From Ophiodon elongatus (lineage: Eukaryota; Chordata; Actinopteri; Perciformes; Hexagrammidae), in the NCBI GenBank assembly GCA_016806645.1, contig JACSYO010001014.1, forward strand, positions 61,380 to 125,379: a stretch of 64,000 nucleotides of DNA, written 5' to 3'. A program made the position numbers and the translations under genes. Positions 22,801 to 40,248 of the stretch are shown piece by piece. The notes under the pieces were generated by a model. It had not been told where the DNA came from and did not search any database. It saw nothing but the letters and a program-made list of their open reading frames with translations. Positions within the stretch are counted from its first letter, which is position 1; every line of letters begins with the position of its first letter.

Positions 22801-25411
22801 AACGTAGAGTTTTGCAATTAAATTGTAAAGGGTAGGGATAGATTGATATTCACCTGTGTGTGACTCTCTTAACACTCTATTCATTCACAACCTCTTTGTC
22901 TCGGCTTCAACTCTATCAGCTGATTATGGGCGTTCACTTTAACTTAAACCAAACAGATTCTTCTACGATCTCCTTAAGCCAATCCCATTGTTGCTGTCAA
23001 ATTTTAAAGCTGTTCTCTTCTCTGCTGCTGTCAGTTGTTATTTCAGTATGAACCGATACGACCCTCCTCCACCCTCCTCAACCCCCTTCACCTCCAGTCA
23101 TCATATCTCGTGACCAGTCCTGTGTTCCGATCCTGGCTCCTCTAGTCCATGTCGATGTGTCCATGGGCAAGACACATAACCCCAAATTGCTCCTGAAGGC
23201 TGTGCTATTTGTGTATGAATGTGCATGAATGGGAAATAGTTTAGTCCTGATGTGTAGAAATATACAAATGCAAATCCATTTACCACCACCAGTGTCTGGA
23301 CTCCAGTGGGAAACATTCCTGAACTAAATACCCCATGACGACCCCCTTCACTATTCTACGTCCCAATAGGGTCTAATCGCCAGAGACTCTTCACTATTCA
23401 TCTAATTGTGCTCCATGTAATGAATTATTGTTCACTCTAAATGAAGACTCTCCTGATTGAAATGAACACTGTAGGGGTTAGAGGCTGCTTGTCAAAAGAT
23501 AACCTATTTTAGGTCTCCATAGATAAAAGGTACATAAAATTCAGTATCAATATTCGTTGTGAAGCTCACCTGCTGTGTGCAGGCTTGGACCAAGTTTGGT
23601 GGAAACATATTTCTGAAATGAGAAATCACACAGTTAGTAAGAGATGGTGTTGGCCAGTTCCATTCAAACGTTGTGAATACTATCATTCATATATGCAGGT
23701 TACCTGATCAGATCTAAGAAGGCATCAGCAGGACTGACTTGCTCAATCTTCTGCTGCTTTCCAAACTCATCTTTTGATCCTTTTCCCGGGTGGATGATGA
23801 GGACGACTATGATACCAATGAAGACTGCGATAAAGGTCGTGGTCATGTAGTAAATCACGGCTCTCATGCCCATCTTTCCTGAGGCTTTGCTGTCTAAAGC
23901 TGCCATTCCTAATGGACAGAGGGTGGAAATGCAGTTGGTATCAGAGTATTAAGACATGTACTACTATTCTTTACAAAGCAGTGTCCTGTCAGCACCAGTT
24001 CTTTGGTGAAGTTTTCTCTGTCGAGTTTGTTTGTTTTGAATCAGTGGGCAGATTATGAATGAATTATAGAAAAGTGGGTTTGCCTACTGTAACTTTGTCA
24101 TTTTCTAATTTGTGGGTGGAAACAAAGTAAGTTCCTTTTACGTTTCAGTGGCAGACTGCCTTAAAACAAGTTGAGGTCTACTGCTGCAAACCATGAGAAT
24201 AGACCCAGTGCACTTAGAGGCCACAAGGATGAAGCACCTTCTGTAATTGATTTGAACCAAGTGTTCTCTGTTAGTGAATCAGTGGGGATCTCTTCATCAC
24301 CAGTCTGGGGGTAAGGCTGGTCTCCTCAGTTGTAAACATGAACTGTGAACCACCTCATTCTCTCCCAGCACCGAGCAAGCCCAGAGTCTTATATGTTATT
24401 ACAGCTATCTGAGATACTGTTATTCATTTTACAATGAGACAAATACAAGTTACCACATTTTTACAGTCTAGTCACAGAGCTACACAATATTTTCTTAAAT
24501 ACTCTTATAACCACCAGGATGAAAAAATATTCTGTCGTCATGATAGAAAAGTTTCTAACCTGTTTCCTCAGTTGCATCTCCTTTTTCAAGTAATGGCATC
24601 TCCTCACTCAATTTGTCCAACATATATCAAAATTTATTTTACAAAAAGAGCAAAGATTAGGAACTATAGTCGCATTTGTACAGGTTGGTATTAGTCCAAG
24701 AAGCCTCCATGTCATGTCTCTACTGTCACCTTTTTATCAGATATTGGCCACAAAACCTCATGTGGACAGCGAACCAAAAGATCAGATCTGAATCTTTAGT
24801 CAGAACCGTCTTTGCTTTCTGACCGCTGACCCACCATTTATTTTCTGATTCAGTGAAACAGCAGATGTGCAGTGTAGTGTCTGATGAAGAAATGGTGCTA
24901 AAGTGACAACTGACCAATCACATGAACATAGAAGACCTCTAAGGAGAAACAGAATCATAAGTTGGAGAATACAGAACAAAGTGAATGTTAACAAGTCCTG
25001 TATCCACTGACAGATGCCCTACCTGTTATCAGACTGGATACCAGTAAAGGGAGAACAAGCATCTGAAGCATTCTCATTAACAGCTCTCCAGGGAAGGAGA
25101 AGTACTTCACCTCTCGATAGGTCATCTTATATGGGCGCAGCATGAATCCCAGAACAATACCTGCAGAGAGAGTGACAGCATTATGTACTCTATGTGAATC
25201 TCCCTGTGGAGTGTTGGTAATGCAGAGGAGATACAGACTGAATAAGCATTTTGCTTGTAGAGGCATACACACCTACAATAACTGCCCCAACTGTAAAGAG
25301 CACAAAGGCATTCTTCTTGAGGAAAGCCTGGACGTCCTCTTTGGAGATCTCCTCCACTTTCCTCTTTGCCTTCATTGTACGTATGTGAACGCCTTCCCTG
25401 AGTCGCTGCAT
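16852..25411 (-). CDS. slc1a3: Excitatory amino acid transporter 1 / GLAST (SLC1A3), 9 coding exons
   Basis: Minus-strand exons: 25273-25411, 25023-25160, 23704-23908, 23570-23612, 21890-22170, 21568-21801, 18405-18599, 18162-18296, 16852-17062. All junctions are GT-AG and in frame, giving 526 aa. The protein is a trimeric plasma-membrane Na+/H+/K+-coupled glutamate transporter of astroglia and Mueller glia. Visible marks: TM1 (NAFVLFTVGAVIVG), YFSFPGELLMRMLQMLVLPL in TM2, the HP1 serine cluster TSSSSATLP (about 344-352), NMDGT (380-384), the HP2 segment AAGIPQAGLVTM, DWFLDRLRTTTNVLGDS, and an EAAT1-like tail DVEMGNSVLEE...KKPYKL ending ESNM (human ...SETKM). The extracellular TM3-4 loop is short and divergent, with an NSTNGT glycosylation site. 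The chosen Met (MQRLREGVHIRTMKAK) lies 4 bp after an acceptor, so the N-terminus is about 15 residues shorter than human. slc1a3a versus slc1a3b is unresolved. Confidence 0.93.
17235..17480 (+). repeat. Dispersed fish repeat in the last SLC1A3 intron
   Basis: Contains TTAGCATAAAGACTGCCAAC, AGCTAGCGTGGCTCTGTAAC, CAGCACCTCTAAAGCTAACT, TTAACATGTTATATCTTG and GGTTATGTCCTGGACTATTT, an order I recall from many fish introns. A possibly related end segment (CAACTATTCCTTTAAAATGA) lies near 51940. No coding capacity; class uncertain. Confidence 0.5.
18853..19516. repeat. Tetranucleotide-based minisatellite in SLC1A3 intron
   Basis: About 660 bp of CTAC/CTGT/CTAT tetramers organised in higher-order units of roughly 30-50 bp, each ending ACCCTTTCCTATCTA. 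Starts 250 bp upstream (in transcript sense) of the exon that carries NMDGT. Tyr/Leu/Pro-rich ORFs over it are repeat translations. Confidence 0.95.
19517..21567. other. Large SLC1A3 intron
   Basis: No exon was found between the coding exons ending at 18599 and starting at 21568 besides the minisatellite. The sequence is AT-rich with no other repeat I could name. Confidence 0.5.
23095..23260 (+). mobile_element. tRNA-headed fish SINE, partial copy
   Basis: Matches the body of the SINE at 29713 (TCTAGTCCATGTCGATGTGT, CCATGGGCAAGACACATAAC, CCCCAAATTGCTCCTG, TTAGTCCTGATG) but lacks a clear A box and 3' end. In an SLC1A3 intron. Confidence 0.6.
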
Positions 25412-27549
25412 CCTGCTGTAGTAAACCACAACATGTGCATTAGTGAGAATAGCAGGCCTGTGTGTAGAGCACTTGCCAGCAGGCTGCTAAATTTACAGAG
25501 AGGTGTCTATAGTGTTTATCTAGGACATTTGGGATTCCAGGATAGGTTTGGATCTGATAAGTTTGCCTTAACACAATACTTGTATGTCCATATGTCAATT
25601 ACTTTAAGTTCTGGGCTGCATTCAAGTTGCCACTTTTGAATTGTTCCTGACTAAAAATGCAGAGTTCGGTTTTCGTGAAATGGTCTAACTTTGCATAAAC
25701 ACCAAAGTCCCCCAATGATGATACATAAAAAATGTCTCTCTGTCCCATCTCCAGCCCCCACTCACTTCAGGCCCAATACTCTCCACTAACTTCACAGACA
25801 CACCATCCTCTCCCTGTCCAGCAGATGCCCTCAGACCTACCCACTGCTTCCAGTCACTTGGCTCTCATTCACGGACCTGTACCTTTTCCCCCATCACCCC
25901 TGCAGTGCATGGATCAGCCCCTTTTTCTCCAGTCAGTTGCCAGTTTGTCAGTGTTGCTACATATCATTGCATTCTAAGGCTGAGTGTCCTCAGCTTTTTT
26001 TAATTGTCACCTGTGAAGAGAGAGTGGATGCAGTCGCCCAGAAAACAACGCTGCACCCAGTGTCTTTTTCAGAGCGTTCTGACGTGTAGCTACTCCGAGA
26101 GCTTCAATCTTTGAACTTTTCAGAAACATCAGTGTCCCCAGCGCCCCGCTAGCCTTTTCTTCCTGAGAAAAAGCGCTATACGGACCTGGGCCTGATCCAC
26201 AGGCTAATGATTCTCGTCCGGTTCGGACGGCCTAACTGGTTCTGACCCTGTCTTAGGAGTCTGCATTTAAAAAGTTGATGTACCTCTGTTTTATCATTAA
26301 ACCCTGAACTGTATCAGTCGGCCTAGTTGTCTGCATTTGTTTCCTATCCCTGTTGTCCCGCTCACACCAGACGTGACCCTGTGTGTTTGTGTGAGTGTGT
26401 ATGACGCCTCAGCCTTAGAACAGGCCATGGACTCAGCTGCTCCTGTGTCTGTGCCAAATAAGGAATGACATAGAAAACAATTCACCCACAAAGAAACTGG
26501 CCATTTAAGTGTCAATAAAGGACATAAAGGACAAAGATGAGACAAGTAGATCTCCATATTAATTACATTATATTAATGACATTAATGCACAGATAGAGTA
26601 GTTCCACTGTAGCGCAGCAGGAAACACAAGGAGAGAATTTTGTAACTTTGGTGGATGCCCACTATCCTTTTCTAGCTCAGGCTGCTGAAGCCTTATGTTA
26701 ACTTCAGGAGAACTTTAGATTGTTTAATACATTGGATGAGGCACTGAAATTCAGATGTAAGTATCAGATATTTTTAGTAAAAACGAGAGGAAGGGATCGC
26801 TGCAGAAGTACAGAAATCAGCATCGCACAGAGAGTGTTTGCTCAGAATAAATTCTGTGGATATTATAAAAGATTAAAAAAAGGAAAAGGATCACTTCAGG
26901 GCCAGTATGAACGGGAAGAAGAATTAGAGTGCAATAACTCTTTAAACTTATACTTGACAAAACCAGAACCCAGCTCTGCAACAGCCTTTAACATGGAGCC
27001 AAAATGGATTTCATTGAGTAGAACATTTACAAAATTAAATGACAAAATGAAAAGGACTTTATAAATTCACTGTAGGTCTAATAGCCATTAATTTACACAG
27101 CATTCCTTCTGCTATACATTCTCTATTTTAAGGGTCAATTCAGCCCAATATTTTCTCTCTTGCCTCCAATGGTTTTCAAGCCATGCATTCTTATTTGCAT
27201 AGATTTTGAAGATTTTCAATGCTCATTTGTAAAAGTTGGTCAGCACTATGATTCCACTTGCCTTCCTTGTATAGGGGCGGAGGCAGATATCTGAAAATCT
27301 TTCCAAATAAAACCCAAACTATCTGAATGCTTTTATTGATTGGGTAAACTGATCCTTTCATATCCATGTTTTACCTTCTTAGACTCATATTTTCTTTTTC
27401 CTTTCTACTCAACTCAAGAAATGTGATCAAAATGAGATGAACCAGCTTCATAGCTGCATGTAAACTTTGTTTACACCCACTGCAATTAAAACAAATAGTA
27501 TCCCATTCAAGTTACAGCAGAACAGAAAGAGAGCTTATGTGTCACATAC
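25412..27549. other. Probable 5' intron of SLC1A3
   Basis: No coding exon preceding the one at 25273-25411 could be found. Segment 25740-26300 is GC-richer and may be an old retroelement fragment, but no domain is readable. The 114-codon ORF at 26720-27064 (+) has no recognisable motif and no conserved context. Confidence 0.4.
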
Positions 27550-27720
27550 CTTATTCAGATTGCTGTTTGTTCTTCAGTTCTCAGAGAGCTCTAGCGTTGG
27601 CGCTGTGAGGCAGGGACTGGGAGATGGAGCTCTGACATGAATCACTTGGAGTGTGTGGGAAAGAGAGCTCTCATAGACCTTTGTAATTGGAAAACAAGGG
27701 AGGGGAGACATCCAGAAGAG
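27550..27720 (-). promoter_or_regulatory. Candidate 5' non-coding first exon of SLC1A3
   Basis: On the minus strand a strong donor (CTGAATAAG then GTATGTGAC) ends a GC-richer stretch at 27550. Splicing from here to the acceptor at 25416 would place the Met at 25411 as the first ATG of the coding exon. The upstream limit is not defined. Support is limited to one donor and position. Confidence 0.3.
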
Positions 27721-28479
27721 AGACAGAGAGAGAGAGGGAGGGAGGGATGGAGGGAGACTGAGAGGACAAATTAGAAAATGGTCCTCCCATAATAACACTG
27801 TTAGCCCTGTGACACAGTTTCAGGTGAAGCCCCGATTGATGAAAAACTTTGTTGAGAGTTGTTTTGAAAATCATCATTATTCTTGAATGATCCATCTAAA
27901 GCTTGATATCTTCTTCACCTTCCTTTCTCTCATCTCCTCCTCCTCACTATACGTTGGGTTTTTCTTGCTCTAACGGAGGCTGTACATTAAACAGACACAC
28001 AGAATTGTATTTGGCATCATAAAACAATAACCAGGTTTAATTGATACACATCATCTCATTTGGGACGTGTTATAGTTCGAGGTAATTCCACAGAGTAAAT
28101 GACACACCACAATTAGCTGAATAAGTAGAGCTCATGCAGTAATAAGTGACCTCACTGTATGGAAAAATATTCCCTGGTGAAGTTGAATATAATTAGTGAA
28201 GAATATCCCTCAAATCAGGTCACACAGCCTTTTACAAACCCTACTCACTGTCACACTTATGAATGAAACGTTTCTGATTGTTAATACAAACAATCTCAGA
28301 AATGTACTTGTGTCAGTGCTTCAAAATTCAGTTTTAGATGCTTCAGTTTAGCTTTCAGTCCTAGCTTATACCTAAAGATGGACGGAAGATGAGCTGTGAG
28401 TTAATTTGAAGAATTTCTGATTAAAACCCAATTTCTTTTTCATATCTCATGACCACATTTTGAGGGCAGAAAAATCAAT

Positions 28480-29160
28480 AATACAGAATCAGCTTTACTG
28501 ACTATGTGCACATTTGCCTCTGGTTTTCTGTTGCTCTCAATGTTCACACACAAATAAACATAAAGCTGAAACAAGTACAAAAACTGAACTAGGTTACAAA
28601 ATATGTACCTATATGCACAGATACAAACTGTATTTAAAAAGTGTAAGCATATTAAAAGAGAAAGCAAGACATTAGGGAAATGGTGCAGAGTTAAAAGGGT
28701 GCTGAAACAAATGCAATGATTAATGTAACAGGTTGCATTCTATACAGGTATGTGGACATGAATATACAGTACAGCATGCTGCTTATTTTTGACAGTGATT
28801 ATAATCATGTTTAAAATAATAGCATTTATAATCTGTAGCTACAGTAAGTATTTAGGTGTTGGAGTGTTACTGACAGTGAATGACTGATGTCTATGTTCAT
28901 CAGAGTGACGGCGTGCAGGAAGAAACTCTTCTTGTGTCTGGTTGTTCCAGCGTCCAGTGTTCTGCAGCCTCCCAGAGGGGAGAAGCTGAAACAGGCTGTG
29001 TGAAGGGTGTAAAGGATCTGCAGTGATGTTTCCTGACTCTGGAGGAGTATACGTCCTGGATGGAGGGCAGACTGGCACCAATGATTGACCTGCAGTCGTG
29101 ATTAACTCAGGGATCATGCGATCGCTCGTGTGCGTCTGCATGTCCCCATAGGTGTCTACA
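28480..29160. repeat. Long interspersed repeat of fish type
   Basis: Begins AATCAGCTTTACTGACTATG with GTTGCTCTCAATGTTCACAC and ends with a segment CATCAGAGTGACGGCGTGCA, AGAAACTCTTCTTGTGTCTG, CCAGAGGGGAGAAGCTGAAA, GTCCTGGATGGAGGGCAGAC and GGCACCAATGATTG. I recall both blocks as recurring together in fish genomes. A second copy of its first block is at 55985-56100. No ORF. Confidence 0.5.
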
Positions 29161-29712
29161 CGGGGGCTAGCTAGTTGTTGGTTGTATGCATTTCATCACT
29201 TACTACAGCAGTGGTCGTTGCGCACACAGCTGTCAGAGATCTGCACTGAGTTCACCTTCCTAGTTGTCAGTTATAGTCTGTTCCTGTTGGTGGCTGATCC
29301 AAACCACACAGTGATGGATGTGCTGCAAGCAGACTGGAGGATTAAAAAGTAGAACTAGATCAGCAGCTCCTGAGACAGGTTAAACTTCCTGAGCTGGCAG
29401 CGGTGTTGGACACCCACTTTAGGTCCTGGGAGATTGTGGATCTCAAAGCCCAAAGGTTTCCACAGCCGTTGGTTGTGTGAAGTGGGAGTGGGTTAGAGGA
29501 ATGAATGTGGACACACCTGTCACCTGGTTGATGAGTCACCACAGTGTGAGGGACTGGATTCCTGTAGCTGGTGATGTCCTGCAGGCCTCTCCCCACTGAC
29601 ACAGGCTCGTTGATTGAAAACCTGTTTTTCCTGGTTGTACAGGATTCTGGCTCCACTACTGTAGACCTCCTCAGTCTGGCGAAGCTGTCTAAATATTGTA
29701 GTAAACCAGGCT

Positions 29713-29998
29713 TCATTGTGGCGCGACTGTGGCTCAGTGGTGAGCAGGGTCGTCATTCAATCAGAGGATCGGTGGTTCAATCCCCGGATCCACTAGTCCA
29801 TGTTGATGTGTCCTTGGGTAAGACACTTAACCCCAAATTGCCTATGTTGTATGAATGTTAGTTCATAGTTAGTCCTGATGGGCAGGAGGCACATTGCATG
29901 GTAGACCCTCCCATCAGTGTGAAAGGGGGAATGATGTCATGTAGTGGTAAAGAGCTTTGAGTGTTCAGAAGGCTATAAAAGTACAGTCTATTTAACGT
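29713..29998 (+). mobile_element. tRNA-headed fish SINE, near full length
   Basis: The head has A-box-like TGGCTCAGTGGTGAGC and B-box-like GGTTCAATCCCCGG, followed by CCACTAGTCCATGTTGATGT, GTCCTTGGGTAAGACACTTA, ACCCCAAATTGCC and a tail with GGTAAAGAGCTTTGAGTG and CTATAAAAGTACAGTCTATT. The layout is that of an RNA polymerase III-transcribed tRNA-derived SINE. Related copies lie at 23095 (+) and 35795 (-). Confidence 0.75.
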
Positions 29999-30121
29999 TG
30001 TATGTGCAGAAGGTTTTAGTCAGCACACACAGATGCTGATGCACAGTGTCAGAGAGGGCGTCCAGGACCGCGGCCTCGGCAACAATCCAATTAGTGCAGT
30101 CAAAGCCTGTCGCTACGACTT

Positions 30122-30299
30122 TGCCTCGTTGCTCCATCTCCTCACAGTCTTGCATATGTTAGTTTCTGCCTGTAGGTCAGAAGAAGATGAGCCAGACGGT
30201 GTTCAGAGAGTCCCAAAGCTACACAGGGAACAGAGGCATAGGCGTCCTAATGTCACCACATTAGGACGCCTATGAGTGAGGAGATGGAGCAACGAGGCA
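30122..30299. repeat. Nested perfect inverted repeats
   Basis: A 24 bp arm at 30122-30145 (starting TGCCTCGTTGCTCC) is perfectly complementary to 30276-30299. Inside, 17 bp arms CATAGGCGTCCTAATGT (30237-30253) and ACATTAGGACGCCTATG (30258-30274) flank a CACC loop and abut the outer right arm. No gene overlaps convincingly. Confidence 0.9.
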
Positions 30300-30381
30300 G
30301 CAGTGGTCCAGTTTTATCCCTGGTAGGACACATAAGTCCCCAAGAAGTCCTGGCTCACAAAGAAAATAGCTATCTGTACTA

Positions 30382-30471
30382 AACAACTTGTGCCCGTTGC
30401 TCTGTCATTAGCTTAGAGTTCAAGAGAAGTTTAATCGTGTGTTGTCTGGAAAAAGTCCCATGGTTTCTAAA
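30382..30471 (+). repeat. 90 bp dispersed repeat, copy 1
   Basis: Nearly identical (two differences seen) to 33262-33351: AACAACTTGTGCCCGTTGCT, CTGTCATTAGCTTAGAGTTC, AAGAGAAGTTTAATCGTGTG, AAAAAGTCCCATGGTTTCTA. Intergenic, upstream of NADK2. Confidence 0.85.
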
Positions 30472-31089
30472 TTAAAATTGTAATTTCTGAATTACATCCT
30501 GAAACTTGCTCCTACTATTTTAGTCTTGTACTTTTACATATGAGCTGTGGAAATATGTTAATAATTGTAAAGTTGACAACATTCTCATTCTCAGATTTAG
30601 CATTTTACTATAGAAATATTATATTTGGTTGCAAATGCATCACGGCATTTTTCTTTATTAATTCACGCTAAATTTCAAATTCGCAAATGTGAATTTACCC
30701 CCAAAAAGCCTAAATTCTTTGTTTTTATGAGGAAATGGTACAATAGCCACGGTGTCAACGATTTCTTCCTCACAAAACAATTGTTTGCAATACATTTAAA
30801 GTTTTAAGCAAATTTATTGTCAAACACTTTGTTTTGTTTGTTTGTTTCAACTTTAATTTTTATATTTCCACAGTGCTTCATCTGTATGTGAGTGATTCTG
30901 TTGTCTTTTGATACTGTGGTACCATCGGTTTAGTTTTTTTTAAAAACAGACCTTTCGACCTCCCAGTTGGGAAATAAAACCTACAGAAAATAGTTAACTG
31001 AAAAAATAATTAAATAAATATTTTAAATGAAAACCATTTCAAGACTTTATATAGTTTTCTGGGGGACTCTCGACCTCAGTCCTTCTAAA

Positions 31090-31824
31090 ATCCTGGTCAT
31101 GGCCACGTTTGGACTTATTCACCCTAGACTGGAATCAAGAGTGTCTGCTCGCCCTGTGTGACCTCTCCGCTCTTCTACGGGACTGTGAACGCATCAGGGA
31201 ACACGAGCTGCAAGCTGCGGGTGCATCAAAACGTCACCGCTCCGTCTCTTCACGTTACGTAGCGTACGTGCCAGGTTGCGTGGGAATTTACGTACGGTGT
31301 TGCCAGTGCCCGCTGTTGTCGTGTGCTTTAGCCCGTGTATAAAAGTGGTTTGGACCCGAGGAGCGTGGCCCAGCTTCGCGGTGGTTGGTGGGAAGAGTTA
31401 ACCCAGTCGGAAGTTTGAGAAGAACGACCGCGAGCTTCACGTCACGTGCTGAGAGCGCAGCGCTAACTTCGTTTAGCTTTGTATGCTCAGCTGGTAACGT
31501 AACGCTTCTTTCTCCCTCACCAAATACGGAGGGGAGGGTAACGAGCCTCAGTTAGTGAGACACCGAGCTACTTGCTGGTCCTGCCTGAGGAAACACTCGA
31601 CCTGGAGAGTAGTACACGTTACAAACGGGTCCCCTAGCCGCGGGGGAGGGCTCGGGACACCCGGTGACCTTCCGTGATAGCTGGACGTGTGTCCGATTTC
31701 TGTGAATGGACACTAAGTTAATGTGGCCCAAGGACTGACGCATATTTACGGACCTATAAGCCCTCATTCAGCACGTGTACCTGGACAGGTACGTGGGTGG
31801 GTAGTGGTGTGTGCACTTCTAAGA
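31090..31824 (+). promoter_or_regulatory. NADK2 promoter / CpG-rich upstream region
   Basis: CpG-dense sequence in an otherwise AT-rich region, with CACGTTACGTAGCGTACGTG near 31249 and TATAAAAG at about 31338. It runs straight into the NADK2 first coding exon. The 5' UTR probably lies within it. A GTG-started in-frame extension upstream to 31723 exists but the ATG at 31825 fits better. Confidence 0.5.
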
Positions 31825-39141
<7,317 letters not shown>

Positions 39142-39734
39142 GACGAGTCCAAGTTGCTCTCAAAGGGAAGTACCCCTTTATAGCTTTTAGCCTCCACAAG
39201 TGTTGCATATTTTTATGCCTGAAAGAAAGGTATCATTGTTACCATTGTTTTATTAAATGTGTGCATTTTTACAAATGCATCACATTTCTTTGCTCTTGCT
39301 TTGTATTCTTCATCCTTCTATCGCCAGGTTACAACAGGTTCTAATCATTTATTTTGTAGATACTGTGTCAAGCAACATGTAAAGTATGTTACTATTTACT
39401 GAACACCAGAGACTCAGTCAACAGATAACAACATTCTATTAATGGAAAACAATTGTTTGAATTTGTATCTATTTCAGATGACGTTTTGTGGTGTGCTTTT
39501 GTACCTGTGTAGCCATCGGTAAATTATTTTTAAAGGAAAAGAAGGAATTATTCTATATTCTTTTTTTATTGTCAGCCAGTCCCACTCTCACTACTATCAG
39601 TGTCCTTCAGCCCCCAGTCCAGTGGTTCTTACTGAGGACATGCATCTTTGAAAATGGCTCACAAATATACAATGTAATTTAAAGGTTCCCTATCCAACAT
39701 TCACAGCATTGATATCTCCTCATCAATAACTATC

Positions 39735-39781
39735 ATCTCAGTAAAGATCTAGTGTAGTAATGTCTACTGAGCAGAGAGTGA

Positions 39782-39833
<52 letters not shown>

Positions 39834-39990
39834 GTTGCCACAGCTTCTCCTCTCTTAGTTCACGTAGCTGGCCTCATGCCTTTTAGTGCATGTTAGTGTG
39901 CCCCACCGGTGAGCTCACGGCCACTCCGCTCTCTTTCAGCGGTTACGCCGTTCTCAGGACGCTGTGCGCCCACCAACCTTTTGGTTCCCC
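39735..39990 (+). repeat. Microsatellite-cored repeat family, copy A (GTCT core)
   Basis: TAAAGATCTAGTGTAGTAAT, TCTACTGAGCAGAGAGTGA, then (GTCT)12 and CCACAGCTTCTCCTCTCTTA, GTGAGCTCACGGCCACTCCG, GCGGTTACGCCGTTCTCAGG. The same framework recurs at 52660 (-), 58795 (-) and 62165 (+). Confidence 0.75.
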
Positions 39991-40202
39991 CTCAGGTAGA
40001 CACTATTAGCGCTTTTAGCCCCGTTAGGGCTGGGTGATGATTCATTATGATCAACTTTCAGTGGAATCGTATCGACATATTGTGATACACAATTATATCG
40101 TCTGAACTGATACGAACAAGCACACACTAACTCAAATGTCTCAGAGAATGTGATTATACAAAACCATGTGGTTACTTCATATAGACAGAAAACGTGTGTG
40201 TG

Positions 40203-40204
<2 letters not shown>

Positions 40205-40247
<43 letters not shown>
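40205..40247. repeat. (GATA)n microsatellite
   Basis: About 11 GATA units. Confidence 0.95.

Positions 40248-40248
<1 letters not shown>

Noticed and set aside
26720..27064. 114-codon plus-strand ORF
   Set aside because: Basic and Ser-rich with no known motif, in a probable intron; likely chance.
29713..29790. tRNA gene
   Set aside because: A and B boxes are present, but the cloverleaf is incomplete and it runs into a SINE body and tail.
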